A stretch of 64,000 bases of DNA. Source: Clusia tigrina. Lineage: Eukaryota; Arthropoda; Insecta; Diptera; Clusiidae. The position numbers and the translations under genes are program-made. Below are positions 22,482-36,700 of the stretch, in pieces (the first letter of the stretch is position 1; every line of letters begins with the position of its first letter). The stretch lies in the NCBI GenBank assembly GCA_920105625.2, contig OV050031.1, positions 6,737,501 through 6,801,500 on the forward strand. The letters are read 5' to 3'. The notes under the pieces were generated by a model, which had not been told where the DNA came from, made no database searches, and saw nothing but the letters and a program-made list of their open reading frames with translations.

Positions 22482-25400
22482 CTATTGCATCGATGTGAGA
22501 CCAGCCGAACTACTAATGTGCGATGATGTGCCTAATGTGGATGCCATATCCTGGTAGCTGAACTGTATTTCATAAATATAATAAGATAATTGATAATACT
22601 AAACAAAACAAATGAAATACTGTCAAACCAATATAAACGAGTCTCTCATGAGTATGGTAGACAACGAAGGCAAGGCACTTTATACAGGGTCTGACTGCAT
22701 GGGGCAATGCTCATTACTGGATAATTTTATGTAACGGAATTTAGGTTGACATGACAAGTCGCCTGTGGTTAGTCAGTTTTGGCGTTTTATTTCTCAAAAT
22801 ATTTGAATTCAACTTGCGTTCAAAATACATGTAGAAAGCCCTGATATTCATGTATTTTTCACACTAATGACATGTGTAATAAGTGACACTGTATCTCGAC
22901 AATGCTGCTATCATCTTCCTATCAAACTTGATTCAGTGATGAGTATGCCTCCTTCGCACTAATAAACTTACACTTCGAATATTAATGCGTAAAAGCAAAA
23001 GTACGGACCGACAATCGCAGTGCAGTTAAGACTGGAAACATAGAGTAAAGAAATAAGAGTCACAATCTGAAATGTCACTCATTTTTCGACATGGAAGAGA
23101 TCGGTCGAAGGTAGTAACCAGAGTGGCTCTGCGATGTGAAAACGAGAGTTATTGAGTTAATTGGCGCTATGTGCGGCGAGAATGTGACTCTTATTTCTTT
23201 CGAGAATGTGACTCTTATTTCTTTACTCTAAGCTTAAAACCAGGAATGATAAAACTGATTTAGAACCTAAACTCTTATGGTAAAAAAAAACCTTGTCATC
23301 TATTTCTTATTGTTGATTAAACTAGTTTTACTAAAGATAAATAAACAAATATCAAACTTTTTGTATTACTTGACACAATTCAGTAATCCAGCAATATTAG
23401 CATAAAGTAATTTTCGAGAATATTGAAAAGAATTCAAAGTTGAAGAGATGTAATTGAAAGCAATGAGCGATAACTCGCAAGACACCGTGTTTAGGTTGAC
23501 AGTAAAAAATAACAATTTTATATAAACGCACCTGCGGGAAAAGTGGCTCTTCTGCTATGGATCCCAGTGGTCCGGTAGGATCAGGCGGTGTCAGCTCCAC
23601 ACTCTCGCCTGTGAACTCTTTATCGAAGTAGCGTGTATCCGTATCCGACGTTACTTGCGGTTTAAAAGGCGGCGTTATCTAAGAGACCACATTTCATATA
23701 TAAAAGTAAGCAATCTATGTATCTATTATATATCTATTGTCTCATTTATTACCTTTTTCTGCACTAAATCTGTCCAATTAATACTCGCAAAGAATGGATG
23801 CGATTGTATATCTCTGACATCTTCTTGCCCTCCACCCAACCGCTTCTTGGGATCTTTGGCTAGTAAGCCGGCCAATAGACTCTTCGCCTCTTCGGATATT
23901 GTACGCGGAAACTTAACGTCTTCCATTAAAATTAAGGTAAATAGTACATCATGATCACGATTGTAAAAAGGAAGACGTCCACAAATCTGAAAAATGTACA
24001 TATATATACATAGTTATAATGAAAATTTGTATGAAGGTAAAAATGTACATACAAATTGTGAGACCTAACTAATTAATAAATAAATAAAAACAAATTAATA
24101 GTAAATTAAAAGAAATTAAAAATAAAAAATACTCTATAAATTCAATATTGAATTTTTCATACCATTTCGTACATAACGACACCAGTACCCCACCAATCTA
24201 CTGCGTGCCCGTAATCGTTGTCTTCTAATACTTCAGGCGCCAAATATTCAGGTGTACCGCAAAACGTTTTTGTTGTTCGTCCGTAGGTGATGTCCTCCTT
24301 GCATAGACCGAAGTCGGCAATTTTTATGTGGCCGTCTTTGTCCAGTAAAAGATTTTCTAATTTCAAATCACGATAAATAATCCCCTGCGAATGTAGATAA
24401 CCCAAGGCGGATATTATTTCGGCACCGTAGAAGCGTGTCCGATCCTCGGTGAAGAGACGTTCGCGGCTCAGGTGAAAGAAAAGTTCACCACCATTAACGT
24501 ATTGCATGACAAAGCAAAGGCGATCGTTGGTTTGAAATGAATATTTAAGGGACTGTCGGTGATGAAACGACAAGGAAAACCATTTGAAAATAAACATTGA
24601 AAATTCCAAATGTCATTTCGGTGAAACTTACAATTAAAAATGGGTGATTTGTCGTCTGGAGGACACGACTTTCGGTTAGGGTGTGCGCAACTTCATCTTT
24701 TTGAATGATAACCTCCTTTTTCAGTATTTTAATAGCATACAGTTTCGCTGTGGATTTCTCACGACACAAGATTACTTTACCAAAGGTACCTTTTCCTAGA
24801 ACTTTCAAGAACTCAAAGTTTTCCAGAGTCTGCAACGAAACAAAAAATATATAATTGATTAGTATATAAACACATTTTAGATAAAAGAGGTAAAAGATGA
24901 TTGACAATATTCAACTACCCACAAATGGGAGATGTTGAATCAAGAGCTTCGTGCTTATATAACCCCATACGAGAATAACTATTAAGATTTAGCTTCTTAT
25001 GTGGCGAATAATTCAAGCGTGAGTGTCATGAATCAACTACAATTTTTGTCCAAAAATCAATAAATTATCTGTGGGTTCTGCACTTTCCTCTGGAAATATT
25101 ATAGGCCTAAATAACCACTCAAAAATAGATTGCAAAATCATTTAATGCTGGACATCTGAAGCAAAACGTTTAACAAAGATATATAAGTACGCAAGTAGGG
25201 TCCAGTGTGGTACCATCAGATATCAGCCTTATTCTTCACCCACCGAATCGTGTAAGATCATGTTAAGAAGAGGTTGTTAATATTGTCATCAGTCAACTAA
25301 AATACTTACTGATAGTGGGAAAAGTGCAGAGGAGGCACAATATAGTTTCTTCATACTTTCGATCTCTTCAATTTAAGTTGAAGTCATGTAGGAAAATACA

Positions 25401-26440
25401 AACTATGCGGTTTTCACGCGGTTCACGCCTATTATTAACCACTCTATGCTTCTTAATTTCAGTCTATTTATCGACGTCAAAATGCACCATTTAAATTAGA
25501 ATTTGGTTCCACTTGTCTGGAAATCTGACAAATTCTCAACTACTTTGTATAGATTAAAATTCCCAATGCAGAAAAGAATTCCTGACAACTATTGCAGTTC
25601 AGATGAAGTACAGCTCCGTGGAATGTCTACATATAGACCGGCAATTAATAGTTCATCTATGTTTCCCCATGGATTTCTGAGAAACTTATATTGAAGTAAC
25701 ACAACATCAGGGTAAAATCGAGATGGTCACAATAGTAATCCAAAGTGAATAAGTTAATAATTCCAAAATGAATACATTAATAACTCCAGAGTGCTGATTT
25801 TTGAGGCGATATAAATTAATACCCACCACTTTTTTGACGCCACCGCTGTTGCGAGTTGATGTGCCTTGCACAGAGAATTTTTCCGACAATTCCACTTCAG
25901 CAATGGAAGCCATATCTACATCGCCAATATCCGCCGACGTAGAGGGTGACATGGCGGTTTCGCCCAATTCGCTGAGACGACTCGCCACAGTTCTACAAGA
26001 AAATATTTCTTTAGCATAGCACTTAAAGTCGAGAGTTATTGGCTCATCTACACTCACCTGATGGCATCTGTCCATTGTTGCCGCTCGATTTCGGTTTCCA
26101 CACAAAATGTACGCTCGATCACTGTCGTCCACTGCAGACCACGTATGATGAACGTAAACGGTTTGGGTCGATCGACGGTCATTATTTGACACCCACGCAC
26201 GGTGAAATTGTTCAACTGTTCCGATGGCGCATTGTTAACTGGTTTATTTCGATAGCCCATGAGTGTGCCATCATCGCGCAGTATGAAGTACCGGGAGCGC
26301 CAGGTTTTGATGTGTTCGCCACGCTTCTGCAACCACCCCTCTTTCACAATGGAGGGGTGTGGGCCCGCACCGAAAGTTTCGAATGTGGGGGAAGTGCCTA
26401 GCGCGGAAATGCTGGCCGGCGCTGCTGTACCTGTCGACAT
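22482..26440 (-). CDS. Akt: Akt/protein kinase B
   Basis: This AGC-family Ser/Thr kinase is recruited to the plasma membrane by PIP3 through its PH domain and acts in insulin and growth signalling. Coding exons are 26440-26058, 25992-25827, 24829-24632, 24552-24163, 23986-23753, 23678-23532 and 22562-22482. All join in frame to 532 residues (Drosophila short form about 530). The PH domain spans about residues 31-132 ([15 protein letters not shown] ... [18 protein letters not shown]). The kinase domain starts near 187 with GKGTFGKV, then [22 protein letters not shown] and the activation loop [13 protein letters not shown] (Thr about 345). The C-terminal hydrophobic motif is EPLFPQFSYQ (Ser about 508), split by the last intron. 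The protein ends in a Ser/Thr-rich tail. All motifs are intact. Splice donors are canonical GT. Confidence 0.97.
23041..23230. mobile_element. 186-bp MITE with 22-bp inverted ends and TA target duplication
   Basis: The element is 23043-23228. The left end starts GAGTAAAGAAATAAGAGTC and the right end is its exact reverse complement over 22 bases. TA flanks both sides (23041-23042 and 23229-23230), which is the Tc1/mariner target signature. Next to the right end, the outer-repeat sequence GAATGTGACTCTTATTTCTTT is present twice in tandem. It lies in the last intron of Akt and codes for nothing. Confidence 0.8.
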
Positions 26441-26734
26441 CGTAGCAGTAGTATCGAAATTTGGGGGGGTGTTATAACCGAAACTACTGGTGTACAGATT
26501 GGTTGTGTAATCAGCGACAGTATTAGTACTGCTGCTGGTACTACTGATACTAGGCGTATTGGTGAACGGGCTGGTGAATGATGCTACAAAGCTAGAGCCC
26601 AACAATCCCGCTGAGGTAGATCCTGAAGCGGCAGCAGTTGCAGTTGTTTTAGCACCGGCTGTTGCAACCACAGTTGATCTCCTCGGTGCGGCAAATGGTA
26701 AGTAATTCGTGGTGAAGGCTTTTTCAAACACTTT
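26441..26734 (-). CDS. Akt: Possible N-terminal extension of Akt from a non-AUG start
   Basis: Upstream of the Akt ATG the same frame stays open for about 98 codons, to a TGA at 26737-26735. It encodes a Ser/Thr/Ala-rich stretch without any ATG. Drosophila Akt is known to make a larger form (about 85 kDa) from an ACG codon upstream of the usual ATG. Here an in-frame ACG at 26710-26708 has the strong context CACC just before it and would add 90 residues. Two other in-frame ACG codons exist, one directly before the ATG. The existence of the long form here is inferred from the open frame and the fly precedent. Confidence 0.55.
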
Positions 26735-26791
26735 TCAAAGAAAAAAATAATAAACGCTTCAAGGTCGTGGTAGCAAAGTGGAATGCCCGTT

Positions 26792-29115
<2,324 letters not shown>

Positions 29116-32100
29116 TCATACGATTAATAGCCATTTGAAATTTTGGATCATATGGATCTGGCACTACTGTTATTGACCTGATCTTATGACAATAAATGAG
29201 TGCTGTGGAGTCATTATAAAACAGAGCATTAATTGTCTCTAAAGCAATGGTGGAATGATTGGTAGAAAACCTCATATGCCAGCATATCAATATATTGCCA
29301 AATTTCGTTGAGTAGAACAGTTGCAATCTTGACTTTTTTAGAATTTTTATAACTATGCTATTTCCAGTTATGGTACAGTTGTTCTAGTTGATCACTCACT
29401 TTTTATTCAAATTGTTTCGAACTGTTTAAGATACTCGTTTGTGCGTCTCAACTTTATGCCTTCACATTTTACTGGTAACCCACTTCTTAAATATATTTGG
29501 TGACTATCACTAATCGGAGAAAGAATCTTTCGATTCTTATGTGTCAAATTAAATATCTTAGAAGCAAATAGTTGTGATGTGTTTAATTACAAAATCATAT
29601 TTCTTTTTTGTGTGTTTATTTTAGAATCTAAGTATAAGGACACAAAATGTATATTCTTTCACTCCTTTATTATTTTCAATTGCTCGTATATGCGTGTTTT
29701 CTGTTGAAAACTATCCCAACAAAAATTTAGCACACTTCCTGCGACTCCTTTATTCGTCGAAATTTCTTCAAGTACCTAAAGTAAACATAGTTGAGAATGA
29801 AAAACTGTTTCCTTGATCCACACACAACTGCGTTCCAGTTATTAATACCACATAATTCACCTTAATTAGTTGGCAATTAATTAATTAACGAAGTAACACT
29901 GTAATTGTCACGTAAAGTGGACACCCACGAATATCAACCAGCACAACTTGATAGAAACGCTGAGTAACTTGGCAGCGTGGTTAATGAAATCAGTAATAAA
30001 AAAACACTATTACATCGTCAAACAATGGAAAAAGTTATTAATACCAATAACAAAATAAATTAAAACTTACAACGAAACACTTTCTAAGGCCAAAGCTCAG
30101 ACGTAGTTGTAGTACAACTAACTGATTGGGAATGTTGTTGCCACATACCCAGCCGTCAGAAAGACATATACCAAGACACATCAGTTGGGTTCCGGGAAAA
30201 TGCGCATTTAAAATGCGCCGCACACACAAAGGGAAATAACATAAAAATAAGACTCCTTTGACGCTAAGCTATAACTCCTTCATTCATTACCTTGACATGG
30301 GTCAAAGTCCCCACCATTGCCATTTACCATATTTGAGCGACTGAAATCCCAACTGGACATCACGGAACTAAATCAAATCACTCCATATACATGTAGACTA
30401 TATGCGAATACTCGTAGATACGTAGATAAAGAGAAAATGTAAAACAACAATTAAAAAAGTCGTAAATACAATAACAACTCCCGCTCCCCCTGGCAGCAAA
30501 GTTCGCATCGTGGCTCTTCGTCCATACAAGCCAAAAATTGTAAAATTGTTACACAGAGTGAAGAAATCCGCCATGGATTGGATTGGACGTTCTGAAATAA
30601 CAACATAAAAGAGCCCAAGATGACGAGACTTTGCCTTTTCCAACGCGTCAAAACATCGTAAAAATGCACTAAAATGTTTAAAGTATATACCGCGGTCGCC
30701 GCATTTCAATTCCGTCCCATGATGATGTACTACTCCGCTGCACGCCTGCTATTCCACGGTGCATTTCACTGCAAAATACGAGATAGTAGCGTGGCGGCAT
30801 GGGTATGTACGGCTTGCTCCACTCTCATCTTGAAAGATGCAGTGTAGTAAAGAACAAAAATTTTTCATTATTTATTTTTATGAGTTCCTTTTTTATTGCC
30901 GCCGCATTGCAGCGCATCGGTTTTTTGTTGTTGTTGTTTTCATATTTAAAAAAAAAATTAAGGAACATATTTAATGGATTTTGCATAGCAGTGGTCAACT
31001 GATATTTTTAAAAAAGGGAATTAGCATTTTGAGTTTATTAATCAATAAGAAAAAAAAGCAATGCCTTTGAAGCATTTTCCTAGAAAAAATCATCAGAACA
31101 GCCGAGAATATTGGAACAAGTTTCTGATTGGAATACGTTTCCGAATGGAATTGTTTTCAAATAGATTAATTCTGTATGAAACATTTGTCTTCTCATGCGT
31201 AGATATAGATTTATCTACCTAAGCACACTTCGCATACTTATTTTATATCTACTTTATTTACTTTATCGAAATTATATTAAAATTATAAATTTCTCTTGAA
31301 CCTAGAGTTCGATCTCATATTTCTTGCTCGGCAAAAAGGTTCTTTTCAATATTTATTCCAATTGCTCACACCTATTCCTTAAAACCGAGTGATATAAATA
31401 ATGTGTATATTTTATATGTAATTGCATTATATGTATGTATATAAATAAATTAAAGTATAAAAATAAAATAACAAAATATAAAAAGCGACAAGCAAAAGAG
31501 AAAGAATTTCCTTCGTCTAGACGAGCGCCGACGAGTGTGCGTTCGTCGTTGTCTGCGAATGTAGCTATTGTTGTTGTTGTGTTTTGATTTTGGCAACCGA
31601 TCGTCAAACAAACACCAACAACAACAAATACACTAATTTCTCTGTTTTGCAATTTTGCAATTTTCCCCCGCAATTCGCACAGTTTTCGTCTTTCTTCCAC
31701 AACGTTTCTTCTGGGTTCTGTGTTTTTTTCTTTTGTTGTTGTTATTTTATAATTGACGGCACATACACGCTACTACTGCGACCCTCTCTGTACACCTCAC
31801 CTCATGCACCACTCGCTCCGCACAGCCCCCTTCATCTATTAACACATCGAAACCGACGACGGCGACAGACTGCTGCGTTGTTGCAATTAGTCACCTTCGA
31901 TTAAGACAAGGATTTGTTGTTGTTGCCGCTGTTGCTCTTTTTTATTGGCGATCAACACATCAGAAAAAATGATTGTGCAAAAATACTTTTGTACAAATTA
32001 ATTGTTAACATCTTTTATCATAGAATTTTAAAAAAAACCATGTACAACAGAGTTTCAAATTTATAAGAGAATAGTTCTCCAGTAAGTTACAACCGCATAT

Positions 32101-33600
32101 TTTTTTAAATATTTTTAAAAGTTAAAATTAAAAAGCAGCAGTTACTTTTTTCCGGCATTGGGACAACGTCATAAAAACCAAACTTCCCTGTCCTAAATTA
32201 TTTTATTTTCGTTTTTAAGATTTCACAATGCCTCGTGCTATTCCTATTCCAACTCTTCGTTATTATTGTTTTTATTTATTATTTTTCATTTGGAGGGAGT
32301 GACTTACCTACTTCATACGGCAACCTTGTTTTGATCACAATTCTGAAAACAGAGAAGGGTGACGAAACGTCACGGCCTTATAACTGTGGACGACACCAAT
32401 TCGCAGTGCCGTTTCCTGTTACAATTCGCTTAAATCTTTACAAATATCCAAATACGCCGGCAGCGATGTTTCTCAAATTGGATATATTTTTAAAATGTGC
32501 AACGGATTAATCGACAATGTTTTTCTTCGATTCTCTGATTGTCTGACTCGTTCGTGCGTGCGTTCTTGAGATTTTTTTTCTCAACTTTCAGCTTGGTTCG
32601 CGCAGTCTTTCCCACTTTTCACACTACTCGTTTTTGGTACAATTTTTATTTCAATTTATTCGTTTTAGCGTCTTAATCTAATCGAATTATTTATTGATGT
32701 TTTCAATTACTTCTACTATTCACTATCACTGAGATTTATTGCTGAAATATTTCAAACAAACGGCGACTATAAAAATATTAAAGTTTTGCTTAACGAACAC
32801 GGCCAATCGCCATTTTTGTGTAATATTTTTCTTCTTTTTGACGTTTTTTCCCATTCTTCTTGTGGAAGTTGGTAGTGCATCATTTTGCTTTTTTTTTTAA
32901 ATATGACAGTTGGTAACGCTGACAGATTGACTTTTAGCAGGGTGCCAAGTCTCAAAATGCCTGCTAATAAGAGCACACCATGTCGTACTTAATTGCCATT
33001 TAAAATAAAAAATATTTATTAATAAAATAGGATTGGTTTTGCTTCCGTTTAAGCAAATTTAGTTAAATATACTTATGTACAACCCTGTTGGTATTTTAGT
33101 TGTTCCAAATTCAACCATTCCGCCAAGTAACGAGACCATTGTTGAGAAAAAAGCGAGCAGTACCAACTTCGTCAATGGGAACGAGAGAAAACGTCAAAAC
33201 AGAAAGAAAAGAATGAAAATTACTTCGCTCTGGCTTGAAACGGAAAATGGACGTGCGATAGTAAATTCTGAAATATTAATACACAATTTCCTTATAATAT
33301 TCGGAATTAATTAATAAAATAATAGTTCAACGAGCTTCGCGGGTAACAATTTAACAGGCATACAAAATTTTTTGTTTCTCTATCAACGGTTTTATGTTTT
33401 TTGTTTTTTTATTTCGGTATTTGTGGATTTTTCGCATAGTGTAAATTTCGTGGTTGGGTGAAAAATCGAAGTTTGTTACGCCGTAGATAACTTCTGCTGC
33501 GCAAAGATTCAAAAGTGCGCTATTACGGAAAAAGGGCTTTAGTTTTTTTTTATTAAACCAGGAACAGCTGTAACAAAATTACTAATTTTCAGCAGAATAA
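29116..33600. other. Non-coding stretch between the TA array and the msps/Akt boundary
   Basis: No protein family was recognised. A strong minus-strand splice donor (TAG then GTAAGTCA) ends a possible exon at 32308, which suits an untranslated Akt leader exon. CT-rich and TTG-rich tracts near 31560-31930 look like 5' untranslated or promoter DNA. Confidence 0.35.
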
Positions 33601-33773
33601 ATCAATAAGAAAAACGACCGCGATCGGTGGGCGGACAGCTAAAACCAAGAGCGCGGCTGCTGCTGTAGCAGTCTCTCCGCTGACGCTAATTCAATACAAT
33701 TTATTATTATATTTTTGTGGCTAACAAATAGTTGAAAACCATCTATAAAACAGAGGAAAAAAGGAAAGTTACG
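33600..33773 (+). other. Candidate untranslated first exon of msps
   Basis: A locally GC-rich stretch (33618-33690) within AT-rich DNA ends in ACG followed by the donor GTAAGC at 33774. No plus-strand gene other than msps follows it. If used, it would give msps a leader intron of roughly 5.5 kb. This is inference from base composition and a single donor. Confidence 0.25.
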
Positions 33774-36700
33774 GTAAGCAGCTTATTTTCTTTATTTTTG
33801 AAACGTTTTTATAAAAATTCCTTTGCAGTGGGTTTAGCATAGGTTCGCGAAAGAATCCGTTAATTCGAATGTATTAGAAAAAAGAATAGGTAGACTGAGA
33901 GAATGTAAATTGGATAAGATAAAATGAGAGAATATGCAGGGTTGCAATTCCTAAAAAGAATTCAGCTTGTTTCAATTGAGTTGGACAAATCGTAGTTGAG
34001 CAGGTAGTTAATGGAAATAGACGTTATATTCTCAATATGTACAATGTAATGTCGAACTCATTAGGAATTAACTAGAAAATCCGTTTAACGAACAATAGTG
34101 AATTTCGAGTTATATTCACAACCATAAATATTCTATAAAATAACGGAGTGTCCCCGCAATAGTATTCGGTGTCCTGTTTCACAGTACTTTTGAAGAAGTA
34201 CATTATTAGGCATAAATTTCGTCTATATAGGACATCAAATCAGAATTTGGGACAATTAAGATTTGAATATTATAAGCAAACTATTATAAATACTTACGCT
34301 TGCAGGTGTCCGGCAATATATTTCCATATAAAAACATTTTTAAAAATTGTGAAGAAAGTTGTATTCTTGAATCATAATTAGAAATTCTTATAATGGTTTG
34401 AAATCAATTGCACTGCTACGTACCGGAACTTGAACCTATATATTCTTTTAAATATTAAAAGTATCTACAATTTTTTAAGAACTATAAACATGTCTCAAGA
34501 ACTGATATAACTATGAGCAGTTTTTCCTCAACACATTTCAATTATTGAAGAAACATTATTTGTTCGATATGAAATATATAAATTGGAATTACGAATGAAC
34601 AAAAGAATTAATCAAATGTGAAATTGATTTAATAATTTTACTCATCGGAAGTATGAGCAGTTTCACAGTCAAATTAGAATATAATACGACGGATATGAAA
34701 AATTTCCAAAAATCATGTTACTGGTAGATCGTAAAGATATGTTGATATAAAGTTTGACCGTAATAAATCGTCTCGATTCTAAATGAAATATATTCGTATA
34801 TGTATTCAGCGAAATGTCATATTACTTTGATTCAATTATATGATGCGATCTTCAAGAATACTACGATATCTGCTATTTAATATATTGGCAGCTATGTTGG
34901 AAAGCATCGAAATTGTTTCCTTGCAGACTTTTTAAAATAGCGGAAATACTTGATTGCAGAATTTTTATAGCCAACTGTTAGGGTTTATTTCGCCACATAT
35001 GTACTTCCAGCTCTTTAAAATTCGGGTGGTTTAGAAAGTTGTGGAATTCGGCGCTAAAATCAGAATAAAGTTCTCTAAAAACAAAAAGCAATGATATGGA
35101 TAAAATATACAACGACAAACCTATAAATGTGTCATTAATAAAGAAATCTGAATAAGACAGATGTGAATATAAAGGTAGGACCATCCAGGTCTGCACTCGT
35201 TATGTCGATTTTGACATTTAACCCAAAATGTGACGCTATCAAACGCATCGATGAATGGCCTTTTACATAAATTCCGAACTCATCCCTCACAGCGACGATT
35301 AAATTGTAGCAAAATTCCGTCATTTTAATTTTAATTTCTTTAAAAAACAACAAAGAAGAGGTGTGACGAGTAGCAGACGTTTGCAGTTCGGTTCTTACGG
35401 AACCGATCGTCACGTCTAAATTTTTCGTTCAGTTTCGATCAAATACGTATGGCCATTTTGGCTATTAGCATTGATTCACATATGCTCGAGCCTACTCGTC
35501 ACGTTTCGTCTCGTCTATTTTGGTCGGCCCTTAGGGAGTATTCGATTCGTATCTTGTATCGAGCACGTATCGAGTTGTGCGAATAAAACAGCAAGCGAGT
35601 AAGTGTTATACTTGGCAGCACTCTTTAAAAAAAAACACTCAGAAAAAAAAAATCCCAGGGAAATTTTCATGGGTAATTTTTAATTTCGTTGGTTTTCAAG
35701 CAATTTCCAATTTGGAGGCACTTTTTCTAACGAGGATAGAAAAAAGTCGCTCGTTTCATTCGAGTATAATTTACTCGATAACTTTTTCCATACAAAAGTC
35801 TGTCCTATGCTCGATAGAGTGGCTAATCGTACACGCCTATTGTAAAGTACTAAAAGATGTGGAGAAACTATGTCGCTTGAAAAAATTCAGTATTTTGAAC
35901 CGTCTGTGATTTATTACCCTGGCATAATAACGATCACAAATATTAAAACACCAATAATTTGGTAGTAGGTTTCTCTTATAAGAATTATTATAGTCAAATA
36001 CTTAGTTATGGTATATTCTGTTAAAGGAATTTTAAAACTCTAATCTTTTTGCTGTAGAACAACCAATTATTATTTCTAATTATACGTGGTCCTTTCACAT
36101 TTAATCCAATTACGTAGTAGATTGTTTATTCGATTTCTAGGTTCGCGTGTTTGCTTGTTTATGATTTCATTTCCTTAAATGTCTCAGCAGAATTCACTAA
36201 TTTTTATAAACAAAAAGCGTCACCGTTGTCAAATGCAATTTTAATGGCTTTCCTCAGTTGTTGTTGTTGTGGGTTCTATTCTGATTCATAAGCAGACCAT
36301 TCATAAAAAAGAAAATTGAAGAAAACGAATTTTCGTGCATATTTATTTAGATGAGTTGTGTATTAAATATTCTAAATGAAACTGAAATTGTGTGGCTACG
36401 TGCATTTGTGGGTATTTCCTTATATAATTTGCTTATATCTCCTATAGAAATTAATTATTCATGTAACATAGTAGGCGGGTTTTAATGCTCCTTATTAAAA
36501 GCAAGTCTTTTTAGTTAACTTTGCTAGCATAAGTATAGTTTTATTGTGTTAAATGTCATGGAATTAATAATAATTAAAAGCAAATCAGGAATTTACAGTC
36601 ACAAGAAGCATAGTTTAATCATATCTAAGTTTGTGAGTCCTTTGTCAAGCAGCCACGCCAGCCGGTTGAGGCATGTTCATAGATTGGGGAACATTATAGA

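Noticed and set aside
26729..26731. GTG as the start codon of the long Akt frame
   Set aside because: GTG is rarely used by eukaryotic ribosomes and lies in poor context right after a possible acceptor; the nearby ACG with CACC before it fits the fly precedent better.
31353..31904. Frames of over 100 codons on both strands
   Set aside because: They are hydrophobic or low-complexity and lie in CT- and TTG-rich DNA that looks like leader or promoter sequence.
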